Origin: Rhabditoides inermis
Lineage: Eukaryota; Nematoda; Chromadorea; Rhabditida; Rhabditidae
Assembly: GCA_963966185.1 (NCBI GenBank)
Contig: CAWZYM010000213.1
Coordinates: forward strand, 87,001-151,000
Reading direction: 5' to 3'
DNA length: 64,000 nucleotides
Shown here: piece by piece, positions 47,401-59,303 of the stretch
Numbering within the stretch: position 1 is the first letter of the stretch
Layout of the letters: each line of letters opens with the position of its first letter
The notes under the pieces: generated by a model
Seen by the model: only the letters and a program-made list of their open reading frames with translations
Database searches by the model: none
What the model was told of the DNA's origin: nothing
Translations under genes and position numbers: made by a program

Positions 47401-49690
47401 TGAGGCGTGGCGGGAACCGAAGTCAGAACCAAATTACTTTGAAATAATGTATTTATACTTCGGCTTCTTTATACTTTCCCTCTAATACTTGGCCTCCAAC
47501 CCGACAATATACTTCGGCATCCAACCCGACGAGAAAGGGGAATTGAGAAGAATGAGGCGTGGTGGGAACCGAAGTCAGAACCAAATTATTTTGAAATAAT
47601 TTATTTAAACTTCGGCTTCTTTATTCATTCCCTCTTATACTTCGGCCTGCAACCCGACAAGAAAGGGGAAACGAGAAGAATGAGGCGTGGCGGGAACCGA
47701 AGTCAGAACCAAATTATTTTAAAATAATTTATTTTTACTTCGGCTTTTTTATACATACCTTCCCTCTTATACTTTGGCCTGCAACCCGACAAGAGATATT
47801 CATACTTCGGCTTCTTTAAATCTTCTCTCTTATACTTCGGCGTCCAACCCGACGAGAAAGGGGAAATGAGAAGAATGAGGCGTGGTGGGAACCGAAGTCA
47901 GAACCGAATTGTTTAAAAATAATTTATTTTTACTTCGGCTACTTTATACCTTCCCTCTTATACTTCGGCCTGCAACCCGACAAGAAAGGGGAAACGAGTA
48001 GAATGAGGCGTGGCGGGAACCGAAGTCAGAACCAAATTACTTTAAAATAATGTATTTATACTTCGGCTTCTTCATACTTTCCCTCTAATACTTGGCCTCC
48101 AACCCGACAATATACTTCGGACTCCAACCCGACGAGAAAGGGGAATTGAGAAGAATGAGGCGTGGTGGGAACCGAAATCAGAACCAAATTATTTTGAAAT
48201 AATTTATTTAAACTTCGGCTTCTTTATACATTCCCTCTTATACTTCGGCCTGCAACCCGACAAGAAAGGGGAAACGAGAAGAATGAGGCGTGGCGGGAAC
48301 CGAAGTCAGAACCAAATTATTTTAAAATAATTTATTTTTACTTCGGCTTTTTTATACATACCTTCCCTCTTATACTTCGGCTTGCAACCCGACAAGAAAG
48401 GGAAAATGAGAAGGATGAAGCGTGGTGAGAACCGAAGTCAGAACCGAATTATTTTAAAATAATTTATTCATACTTCGGCTTCTTTATACCTTCCCTCTTT
48501 TACTTCGGCCTGCAACCCGACAAGAAAGGGGAAACAAGAAGAATGAGGCGTGGCGGGAACCGAAGTCAGAACCAAATTATTTTAAATTAACTTATTTATA
48601 CTTCGGCTTCTTTATACTTTCCCTCTTATACTTCGGCCTCCAACCCGACAAGAAAGGGAAAATGAGAAGGATGAAGCGTGGTGAGAACCGAAGTCAGAAC
48701 CAAATTATTTAAAAATAATTTATTTATACTTCGGCCTCCAACCCGACAAGTAAGGGGGAACGAGAAGAATGAGGCGTGGTGGGAACCGAAGTCAGAACCA
48801 AATTATTTTAAAACAATTTATTTTTACTTCGGCTTCTTTATACTTTCCCTCTTATACTTCGGCGTCCAACCCGACGAGAAAGGGGAAATGAGAAGAATGA
48901 GGCGTGGTGGGAACCGAAGTCAGAACCAAATTATTTTAAAATAATTTATTTTTACTTCGGCTTCTTTATACTTTCCCTCTTTTACTTCGGCCTGCAACCC
49001 GACAAGAAAGGGGAAACGAGAAGAATGAGGCGTGGCGGGAACCCAAGTCAGAACCAAATTACTTTAAAATAATTTATTTATACTTCGGCTTCTTTATACT
49101 TTCCCTCTAATACTTGGCCTCCAACCCGACAATATACTTCGGCCTCCAACCCGACAAATAAGGGGGAACGAGAAAAATGAGGCGTGGCGGAAACCGAAGT
49201 CAGAACCAAATTATTTTAAAATAATTTATTTTTACTTCGGCTTCTTTATACTTTCCCTCTTATACTTCGGCGTCCAACCCGACGAGAAAGGGGAATTGAG
49301 AAAAATGAGGCGTGGTGGGAACCGAAGTCAGAACCAAATTATTTTGAAATAATTTATTTGAACTTCGGCTTCTTTATACATTCCCTCTTATACTTCGGCC
49401 TGAAACCCGACAAGAAAGGGGAAACGAGAAGAATGAGGCGTGGCGGGAACCGAAGTCAGAACCAATTTATTTTAAAATAATTTATACTTCGGCTTCTTTA
49501 TATCTTCCCTCTTATACTTTGGCCTGCAACCCGACAAGAAAGGGGAAACAAGAAAAATAAGGCGTGGCGGGAACCGAAGTCAGAACCAAATTATTTTAAA
49601 ATAACTTATTTATACTTCGACTTCTTTATACTCTCCCTCTCATACTTTGTCCTCCAACCCGACATTATACTTCGGCCTCCAACCCGACAA
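44430..49690 (+). repeat. Satellite block duplicated 8.93 kb downstream
   Basis: Private variants reappear at an offset of about 8,931 bp: ATACTCGGCC at 45137 and 54068, TCCTCCTACCC near 45684 and 54615, and the one-base-short CCTGAACCCG at 47111 and 56043. The match resumes after the Helitron-like insertion (47795 with 59645, 48678 with 60530; offset 8,931 + 2,920). A third partial copy of the same block begins near 61.7 kb. Confidence 0.8.
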
Positions 49691-50122
49691 ATAAGAGGGA
49701 ACGAGAAAAATGAGGCGTGGCGGAAACCGAAGTCAGAACCAAACTATTTTAAAATAATTTATTTTTACTTCGGCTTCTTTATACATTCCCTCTTATACTT
49801 CGGCCTCCAACCCGACAAGAAAGGGAAAATGAGAAGGATGAAGCGTGGAGAGAACCGAAGTCAGAACCAAAATATTTTAAAATAATGTATTTATACTTCG
49901 GCCTGCAACCCGACAAGTAAGGGGGAACGAGAAGAATGAGGCGTGGTGGGAACCGAAGTCAGAACCAATTTATTTTAAAATAACTTATTTATACTTCGGC
50001 TTCTTTATATCTTCCCTCTTATACTTCGGCGTCCAACCCGACGAGAAAGGGGAAATGAGAAGAATGAGGCGTGGTGGGAACCGAAGTCAGAACCAAATTA
50101 TTTCAAAATAATTTATTTATAC

Positions 50123-51346
50123 TTCGGCTACTTTATACCTTCCCTCTTATACTTCGGCCTGCAACCCGACAAGAAAGGGGAAACGAGTAGAATGAGGCGT
50201 GGCGGGAACCGAAGTCAGAACCAAATTACTTTAAAATAATGTATTTATACTTCGGCTTCTTTATACTTTCCCTCTAATACTTGGCCTCCAACCCGACAAT
50301 ATACTTCGGCCTCCAACCCGACGAGAAAGGGGAATTGAGAAGAATGAGGCGTGGTGGGAACCGAAATCAGAACCAAATTATTTTGAAATAATTTATTTAA
50401 ACTTCGGCTTCTTTATACATTCCCTCTTATACTTCGGCCTCCATTCCGACAAGAAAGGGAAAATGAGAAGGATGAAGCGTGGAGAGAACCGAAGTCAGAA
50501 CCAAATTATTTTAAAATAATTTATTTATACTTCGGCTACTTTATACCTTCCCTCTTATACTTCGGCCTGCAACCCGACAAGAAAGGGGAAACGAGTAGAA
50601 TGAGGCGTGGCGGGAACCGAAGTCAGAACCAAATTACTTTAAAATAATGTATTTATACTTCGGCTTCTTTATACTTTCCCTCTAATACTTGGCCTCCAAC
50701 CCGACAATATACTTCGGCCTCCAACCCGACGAGAAAGGGGAATTGAGAAGAATGAGGCGTGGTGGGAACCGAAATCAGAACCAAATTATTTTGAAATAAT
50801 TTATTTAAACTTCGGCTTCTTTATACATTCCCTCTTATACTTCGGCCTCCATTCCGACAAGAAAGGGAAAATGAGAAGGATGAAGCGTGGAGAGAACCGA
50901 AGTCAGAACCAAATTATTTTAAAATAATTTATTTATACTTCGGCTACTTTATACCTTCCCTCTTATACTTCGGCCTGCAACCCGACAAGAAAGGGGAAAC
51001 GAGTAGAATGAGGCGTGGCGGGAACCGAAGTCAGAACCAAATTACTTTAAAATAATGTATTTATACTTCGGCTTCTTTATACTTTCCCTCTAATACTTGG
51101 CCTCCAACCCGACAATATACTTCGGCCTCCAACCCGACGAGAAAGGGGAATTGAGAAGAATGAGGCGTGGTGGGAACCGAAATCAGAACCAAATTATTTT
51201 GAAATAATTTATTTAAACTTCGGCTTCTTTATACATTCCCTCTTATACTTCGGCCTGCAACCCGACAAGAAAGGGGAAACGAGTAGAATGAGGCGTGGCG
51301 GGAACCGAAGTCAGAACCAAATTACTTTAAAATAATGTATTTATAC
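50123..51346 (+). repeat. 408-bp higher-order repeat, three copies
   Basis: The variant TTCGGCTACT begins at 50123, 50531 and 50939, each followed by the same three-monomer cassette including the CATTCCGACAAG variant; the third copy changes order near 51250. Confidence 0.85.
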
Positions 51347-54300
51347 TTCGGCTTCTTCATACTTTCCCTCTAATACTTGGCCTCCAACCCGACAATATAC
51401 TTCGGACTCCAACCCGACGAGAAAGGGGAATTGAGAAGAATGAGGCGTGGTGGGAACCGAAATCAGAACCAAATTATTTTGAAATAATTTATTTAAACTT
51501 CGGCTTCTTTATACATTCCCTCTTATACTTCGGCCTGCAACCCGACAAGAAAGGGGAAACGAGAAGAATGAGGCGTGGCGGGAACCGAAGTCAGAACCAA
51601 ATTATTTTAAAATAATTTATTTTTACTTCTGCTTTTTTATACATACCTTCCCTCTTATACTTCGGCTTGCAACCCGACAAGAAAGGGAAAATGAGAAGGA
51701 TGAAGCGTGGTGAGAACCGAAGTCAGAACCGAATTATTTTAAAATAATTTATTCATACTTCGGCTTCTTTATACCTTCCCTCTTTTACTTCGGCCTGCAA
51801 CCCGACAAGAAAGGGGAAACAAGAAGAATGAGGCGTGGCGGGAACCGAAGTCAGAACCAAATTATTTTAAATTAACTTATTTATACTTCGGCTTCTTTAT
51901 ACTTTCCCTCTTATACTTCGGCCTCCAACCCGACAAGAAAGGGAAAATGAGAAGGATGAAGCGTGGTGAGAACCGAAGTCAGAACCAAATTATTTAAAAA
52001 TAATTTATTTATACTTCGGCCTCCAACCCGACAAGTAAGGGGGAACGAGAAGAATGAGGCGTGGTGGGAACCGAAGTCAGAACCAAATTATTTTAAAACA
52101 ATTTATTTTTACTTCGGCTTCTTTATACTTTCCCTCTTATACTTCGGCGTCCAACCCGACGAGAAAGGGGAAATGAGAAGAATGAGGCGTGGTGGGAACC
52201 GAAGTCAGAACCAAATTATTTTAAAATAATTTATTTTTACTTCGGCTTCTTTATACTTTCCCTCTTTTACTTCGGCCTGCAACCCGACAAGAAAGGGGAA
52301 ACGAGAAGAATGAGGCGTGGCGGGAACCCAAGTCAGAACCAAATTACTTTAAAATAATTTATTTATACTTCGGCTTCTTTATACTTTCCCTCTAATACTT
52401 GGCCTCCAACCCGACAATATACTTCGGCCTCCAACCCGACAAATAAGGGGGAACGAGAAAAATGAGGCGTGGCGGAAACCGAAGTCAGAACCAAATTATT
52501 TTAAAATAATTTATTTTTACTTCGGCTTCTTTATACTTTCCCTCTTATACTTCGGCGTCCAACCCGACGAGAAAGGGGAATTGAGAAAAATGAGGCGTGG
52601 TGGGAACCGAAGTCAGAACCAAATTATTTTGAAATAATTTATTTGAACTTCGGCTTCTTTATACATTCCCTCTTATACTTCGGCCTGAAACCCGACAAGA
52701 AAGGGGAAACGAGAAGAATGAGGCGTGGCGGGAACCGAAGTCAGAACCAATTTATTTTAAAATAATTTATACTTCGGCTTCTTTATATCTTCCCTCTTAT
52801 ACTTTGGCCTGCAACCCGACAAGAAAGGGGAAACAAGAAAAATAAGGCGTGGCGGGAACCGAAGTCAGAACCAAATTATTTTAAAATAACTTATTTATAC
52901 TTCGACTTCTTTATACTCTCCCTCTCATACTTTGTCCTCCAACCCGACATTATACTTCGGCCTCCAACCCGACAAATAAGAGGGAACGAGAAAAATGAGG
53001 CGTGGCGGAAACCGAAGTCAGAACCAAATTATTTTAAAATAATTTATTTTTACTTCGGCTTCTTTATACATTCCCTCTTATACTTCGGCCTCCAACCCGA
53101 CAAGAAAGGGAAAATGAGAAGGATGAAGCGTGGAGAGAACCGAAGTCAGAACCAAAATATTTTAAAATAATGTATTTATACTTCGGCCTGCAACCCGACA
53201 AGTAAGGGGGAACGAGAAGAATGAGGCGTGGTGGGAACCGAAGTCAGAACCAATTTATTTTAAAATAACTTATTTATACTTCGGCTTCTTTATATCTTCC
53301 CTCTTATACTTCGGCGTCCAACCCGACGAGAAAGGGGAAATGAGAAGAATGAGGCGTGGTGGGAACCGAAGTCAGAACCAAATTATTTCAAAATAATTTA
53401 TTTATACTTCGGCTACTTTATACCTTCCCTCTTATACTTCGGCCTGCAACCCGACAAGAAAGGGGAAACGAGTGGAATGAGGCGTGGCGGGAACCGAAGT
53501 CAGAACCAAATTACTTTAAAATAATGTATTTATACTTCGGCTTCTTTATACTTTCCCTCTAATACTTGGCCTCCAACCCGACAATATACTTCGGCCTCCA
53601 ACCCGACGAGAAAGGGGAATTGAGAAGAATGAGGCGTGGTGGGAACCGAAATCAGAACCAAATTATTTTGAAATAATTTATTTAAACTTCGGCTTCTTTA
53701 TACATTCCCTCTTATACTTCGGCCTCCATTCCGACAAGAAAGGGAAAATGAGAAGGATGAAGCGTGGAGAGAACCGAAGTCAGAACCAAATTATTTTAAA
53801 ATAATTTATTTATACTTCGGCCTGCAACCCGACAAGTAAGGGGGAACGAGAAGAATGAGGCGTGGTGGGAACCGAAGTCAGAACCAAATTATTTCAAAAT
53901 AATTTATTTATACTTCGGCTTCTTTATACTTTCCCTCTTATACTTCGGCCTGCAACCCGACAAGAAAGGGGAAACGAGTAGAATGAGGCGTGGCGGGAAC
54001 CGAAGTCAGAACCAAATTACTTTAAAATAATGTATTTATACTTCGGCTTCTTTATACTTTCCCTCTAATACTCGGCCTCCAACCCGACAATATACTTCGG
54101 CCTCCAACCCGACGAGAAAGGGGAATTGAGAAGAATGAGGCGTGGTGGGAACCGAAGTCAGAACCAAATATTTTTGAAATAATTTATTTAAACTTCGGCT
54201 TCTTTATACATTCCCTCTTATACTTCGGCCTGCAACCCGACAAGAAAAGGGAAACGAGAAAAATGAGGCGTGGCGGGAACCGAAGTCAGAACCAAATTAT

Positions 54301-56739
54301 TTTAAAATAATTTATTTTTACTTCGGCTTTTTATACATACCTTCCCTCTTATACTTCGGCCTGCAACCCGACAAGAAAGGGAAAATGAGAAGGATGAAGC
54401 GTGGTGAGAACCGAAGTCAGAACCAAATTATTTTAAAATAATTTATTTATACTTCGGCTTCTTTATATTTTCCCTCTTCTACTTCGGCCTGCAACCCGAC
54501 AAGAAAGGGGAAACAAGAAAAATAAGGCGTGGCGGGAACCGAAGTCAGAACCAAATTATTTTAAAAGAACTTATTTATACTTCGACTTCTTTATACTCTC
54601 CCTCTCATACTTTGTCCTCCTACCCGACATTATAACTTCGGCCTCCAACCCGACAAATAAGGGGGAACGAGAAGAATGAGGCGTGGTGGGAACCGAAGTC
54701 AGAACCAATTCATTTTAAAACAACTTATTTATACTTCGGCTTCTTTATATCTTCCCTCTTATACTTCGGCGTCCAACCCGACAAAAAAGGGAAAATGAGA
54801 AGAATGAAGCGTGGCGGGAACCGAAGTCAGAACCGAATTGTTTAAAAATAATTTATTTATACTTCGGCTACTTTATACCTTCCCTCTTATACTTCGGCCT
54901 GCAACCCGACAAGAAAGGGGAAACGAGTAGAATGAGGCGTGGCGGGAACCGAAGTCAGAACCAAATTATTTTAAAATAATTTATTTATACTTCGGCCTGC
55001 AACCCGACAAGTAAGGGGGAACGAGAAGAATGAGGCGTGGTGGGAACCGAAGTCAGAACCAATTTATTTTAAAATAACTTTTTTATACTTCGGCTTCTTT
55101 ATACTTTCCCTCTTATACTTCGGCCTGCAACCCGACAAGAAAGGGGAAACGAGTAGAATGAGGCGTGGCGGGAACCGAAGTCAGAACCAAATTACTTTAA
55201 AATAATGTATTTATACTTCGGCTTCTTTATACTTTCCCTCTAATACTTGGCCTCCAACCCGACAATATACTTCGGCCTCCAACCCGACGAGAAAGGGGAA
55301 TTGAGAAGAATGAGGCGTGGTGGGAACCGAAGTCAGAACCAAATTATTTTGAAATAATTTATTTAAACTTCGGCTTCTTTATTCATTCCCTCTTATACTT
55401 CGGCCTGCAACCCGACAAGAAAGGGGACACGAGAAGAATGAGGCGTGGCGGGAACCGAAGTCAGAACCAAATTATTTTAAAATAATTTATTTTTACTTCG
55501 GCTTTTTTATACATACCTTCCCTCTTATACTTCGGCCTGCAACCCGACAAGAAAGGGAAAATGAGAAGGATGAAGCGTGGTGAGAACCGAAGTCAGAACC
55601 AAATTATTTTAAAATAATTTATTTATACTTCGGCTTCTTTATATTTTCCCTCTTCTACTTCGGCCTGCAACCCGACAAGAAAGGGGAAACAAGAAAAATA
55701 AGGCGTGGCGGGAACCGAAGTCAGAACCAAATTATTTTAAAATAACTTATTTATACTTCGACTTCTTTATACTCTCCCTCTCATACTTTGTCCTCCAACC
55801 CGACATTATACTTCGGCCTCCAACCCGACGAGAAAGGGGAATTGAGAAGAATGAGGCGTGGTGGGAACCGAAATCAGAACCAAATTATTTTGAAATAATT
55901 TATTTAAACTTCGGCTTCTTTATACTTTCCCTCTTATACTTCGGCCTCCAACCCGACAAGAAAGGGAAAATGAGAAGGATGAAGCGTGGAGAGAACCGAA
56001 GTCAGAACCAAATTATTTTAAAATAATTTATTTATACTTCGGCCTGAACCCGACAAGTAAGGGGGAACGAGAAGAATGAGGCGTGGTGGGAACCGAAGTC
56101 AGAACCAATTTATTTTAAAATAACTTATTTATACTTCGGCTTCTTTATATCTTCCCTCTTATACTTCGGCGTCCAACCCGACGAGAAAGGGGAAATGAGA
56201 AGAATGAGGCGTGGTGGGAACCGAAGTCAGAACCAAATTATTTCAAAATAATTTATTTATACTTCGGTTTCTTTATATCTTCCCTCTTATACTTCGGCCT
56301 GCAACCCGACAAGAAAGGGGAAACGAGTAGAATGAGGCGTGGCGGGAACCGAAGTCAGAACCAAATTACTTTGAAATAATGTATTAGAGAGGGCGCGCAG
56401 CGCCCTCTCTCTTGGGTTAAAATAAGGCTCGCGCCAGAATTTTCAAGTAGCGATATCCAAAGGACATGTTAGCAACAATGTGAAGTCTTCCAATTTATGT
56501 TAGTTAGATTCGCACGGTTCCATAGGGCAGATCACTAATTGACGGCATCTTTGTATCTTTTCTCCGAAAGAAGTTATGAGCGATCTCGCACTCGCACTAG
56601 GCGAAAGGCCAGCGTGTGGGTGGGTGGGTGGGTGTCGTTTCCAGTCACGCTAGCTGATAGCTAGCCCTCTGCTGGCGGGCGAGCGCGAGAGCACGCGAGA
56701 GAGCACGCTGTTTGGAGAGAGACAGATGTACTTTGGTGG

Positions 56740-58715
56740 CTGCGATCAGTAGGAATTTAGTAAGGGGAGAGAGAAAGAGAGAACGAGAGAACGAGAGAAC
56801 GATATAACGAGAGAACGATATAACGAGAGAAAAGGAGAAAAAGAGAGGAGGGAAGGAGGGAAGGAGAGACGGAGAGAACGAGAGAACGAGAGAAGGATAG
56901 AAAGAGAGAACGAGAGAACGAGAGAACCAGAGAAAGAGAGAAAGATATAAAAAGAGAACGAGAGAGCTAGAGAACGAGAGAAAGAGAGAAAGGGAGAAGG
57001 AGGGAAGGAGGGATGGAGAGAAGAAGAGAAGGATAGAAAGAGAGAACGAGAGAACTAGAGAACGAAAGAAAGAGATAAAGAGAGAAAGAGATAAAGAGAG
57101 AACGAGAGAAAGCGAGAACGATATAACGAGAGAATTGGAGAACGAGAGAAAGAGAGAATGGGAGGAGGAGGGAAGGAGGGAAGGAGAGAAAGAGAGAAAG
57201 AGAGAACGAGAAAACGAGAAAACGAGAGAAAGAGAAAACGAGAGAAAGAGAGAACGATATAACGAGAGAGCTAGAGAACGAGAGAAAGAGAGAAAGGGAG
57301 AAGGAGGGAAGGAGGGATGGAGAGAAGAAGAGAAGGAGAGAAGGAGAGAACTAGAGAAAAAAGAGAAAGAGAGAAAAGAGAAAGAGAGAAAGAGAGAAAG
57401 AGAGAAAGAGATAATGAGAGAACGAGAGAAAGAGAAACCGATAGAAAGAGAAAACGAGTGAAAGAGAGAACGATATAACGAGAGAACTAGAGAACGAGAG
57501 AAAGAGAGAAAGTGAGAAGGCGGGAAGGAGGGAAGGAAAGAAGGAGAGAACGAGACAACGAGAGAACGAGACAACGAGACAACGAGACAACGAGACAACG
57601 AGAGAACGAGAAAACGAGAGCACGAGAGAACGAGAGAAAGAGAGAACGATATAACGATATAACGAGAGAAATAGAGAACGAGAGAAAGAGAGAAAGAGAG
57701 AAGGAGAGAAGGAGGGAAGAAGAGAAGGAGAGACGGAGAGAACGAGAGAACGAGAGAACGAGAGAACGAGAGAAGGATAGAAAGAGAGAACGAGATAAAG
57801 AGAGAACGAGAGAACGAGAGAACGAGAGAACGAGAAAACGAGAGAAAGAGAGAACAAGAGAAAGAGAGAACGAAAGAAAGAGAGAACGATATAACTAGAG
57901 AACGAGAGAACGAGAGAAAGAGAGAAGGAGGGTGGTAGGAGGGAAGGAGGGAAGAAGAGAAGGAGAGACGGAGAGACGGAGAAAACGAGAGAACGAGAGA
58001 ACGAGAAACGAGAGAACGAGAGAACGAGAGAACGAGAGAACGAGAGAAAGAGAGAAAGAGAGAAAGAGAGAACGAGAGAAAGAGAGAACTGGAGAACTAG
58101 AGAAAAAGAGAAAGGGAGAAGGAGGGAAGGAGGGAAGGAGAGAAGAAGAGAAGGAGACACGCGAGAACGAGAGAACGAGAGAACGAGAGAACGAGAGAAC
58201 GAGAGAAAGAGAAAACGAAATAACGAGAGAACTAGATAACGAGAGAACGAGAGAACGAGAGAAAGAGAGAAAGGGAGAAGGGGGGAAGGAGGGAAGGAGA
58301 GAAGGAGAGACGGAGAGACGGAGAGAACGAGAGAACGAGAGAACGAGAGAACGAGAGAACGAGAGAAAGAGAGAACGAGAGAAAGAGAGAAAAGAGAGAA
58401 AAGAGAGAACGAGAGAACGAGAGAACGAGAGAACGAGAGAACTAGAGAACGAGAGAAAGAGAGAAAGGGATAACGAGAGAACGAGAGAAAGAGAGAACGA
58501 GAGAAAGAGAGAACGAGAGAAAGAGAGAAGGAAAGAAGGAGGGAAGGAAGGAAGGAGGGAAGGAGAGGAGGAGAGGAGGAGAGAAGGGGAGAAGGAGAGA
58601 AGGAGGGAAGGAATGGGAGGAGAGAAGGAGGAAAGGAGAGGAGGAGAGAAGGAAAGAAGGAGAGAAGGAGGGAAGGAATGGAAGGAGAGAACGAGAGAAC
58701 GAGAAAATATCGAAT
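56740..58715 (+). repeat. GA-rich repeat tract inside Helitron-like copy 2
   Basis: Nearly 2 kb consists of GAGAAC, GAGAAAG, GAAGGAGG and ATATAACGAGAG units in irregular order. Long open frames on both strands (Arg/Glu-rich on plus, Ser/Leu/Phe-rich on minus) follow from the lack of stop codons in such repeats and are not genes. Confidence 0.9.
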
Positions 58716-58814
58716 AAATTTGAAATGAAATTGATGAAATAATGAGAGAAGAACATGTTACATGTATGAAGACGAGAGAGAAAATTTCTATGAAATTCAA
58801 CAAAAGGACATATA

Positions 58815-59303
58815 TTATCTTTTAAAAGTACTTCCGTAAAAAGTGTTGTTTGTGTTAACCTGATTCAAGAAAAGCGCATGCATATATTATTAATTTTCGA
58901 AAAATCAAATCGTAAACACCTGAACATGAAAACTAACACAAACTTGCTCTTTCAAAACGTTGAATAATTTTTGAATAATTAATGTTGAATAATTCCATGT
59001 TTTATTTTTTTGACATTTTTATACCTGAAACATTGAGTCAAACAACATCACGAATAACATTTTATTTTACTGATAAACCATAAATAATAAACCGCAAAAA
59101 ACACTAAATAAACAAAACACTCGTATTATTCTGAATGTTACGTGTAACTATTCTATATTCGTTTGAAAGAGCAAGTTTGTGTTAGTTTTCATGTTCAGGT
59201 GTTTACGATTTGATTTTTCGAAAATTAATAATATATGCATGCGCTTTTCTTGAATCAGGTTAACACAAACAACACTTTTTACGGAAGTACTTTTAAAAGA
59301 TAA
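58815..59303. repeat. Large palindrome at the start of Helitron-like copy 2
   Basis: Arms of about 140 bp (58815 to about 58957 and about 59162-59303) are inverted copies, sharing AAAAGTACTTCCG, GCGCATGCATATATTATTAA and AACTAACACAAACTTG. The ~200-bp loop is AT rich. The outer arm sequence is related to the palindrome of copy 1 (AAAAGTACTTGCG, GCGCATGCAT). Confidence 0.9.

Larger units (their letters stand above)
27452..56383 (+). repeat. Satellite array, main block, ~127-bp monomer with higher-order repeats
   Basis: Head-to-tail monomers average about 127 bp and share TATACTTCGGC (usually twice, ~30 bp apart), CAACCCGAC, GGCGTGG, ACCGAAGTCAGAACC and an AT-rich palindrome AAATTATTTTAAAATAATTT. 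Length variants come from an extra CTAATACTTGG...CCCGACAATA segment or from loss of the second half-repeat. Variants recur in fixed order, forming higher-order repeats. Frames that stay open for 60-150 codons here are by-products of the repeat (127 is not a multiple of three) and have no independent coding signs. I see no gene in this block. Confidence 0.97.
56384..59303 (-). mobile_element. Helitron-like element, copy 2 (2,920 bp), inside the satellite
   Basis: Read on the minus strand it begins TTATCTTTTAAAAGTACTT at 59303, has a palindrome to 58815, then TATATGTCCTTTTGTTGAA as in copy 1, a ~2 kb CT-rich tract, a ~300-bp region matching 17560-17844, and the terminal hairpin followed by CTCTCTAA at 56384. 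The satellite reads ...AATAATGTA|TTTATACTTCGG when the element is removed, so insertion was between A and T with no duplication. Equivalent sites at 47451/47452 and 63141/63142 are empty. It encodes no protein. Confidence 0.78.

Noticed and set aside
56645..58803. Long Ser/Leu/Phe-rich or Arg/Glu-rich reading frames
   Set aside because: They follow from the GA/CT repeat composition, which lacks stop codons on both strands.
58815..59303. The palindrome as an independent foldback MITE
   Set aside because: In both copies the palindrome and the hairpin-ended region together fill one empty site, and the sequence after the palindrome is shared. An independent MITE is not needed, though it is not fully excluded.
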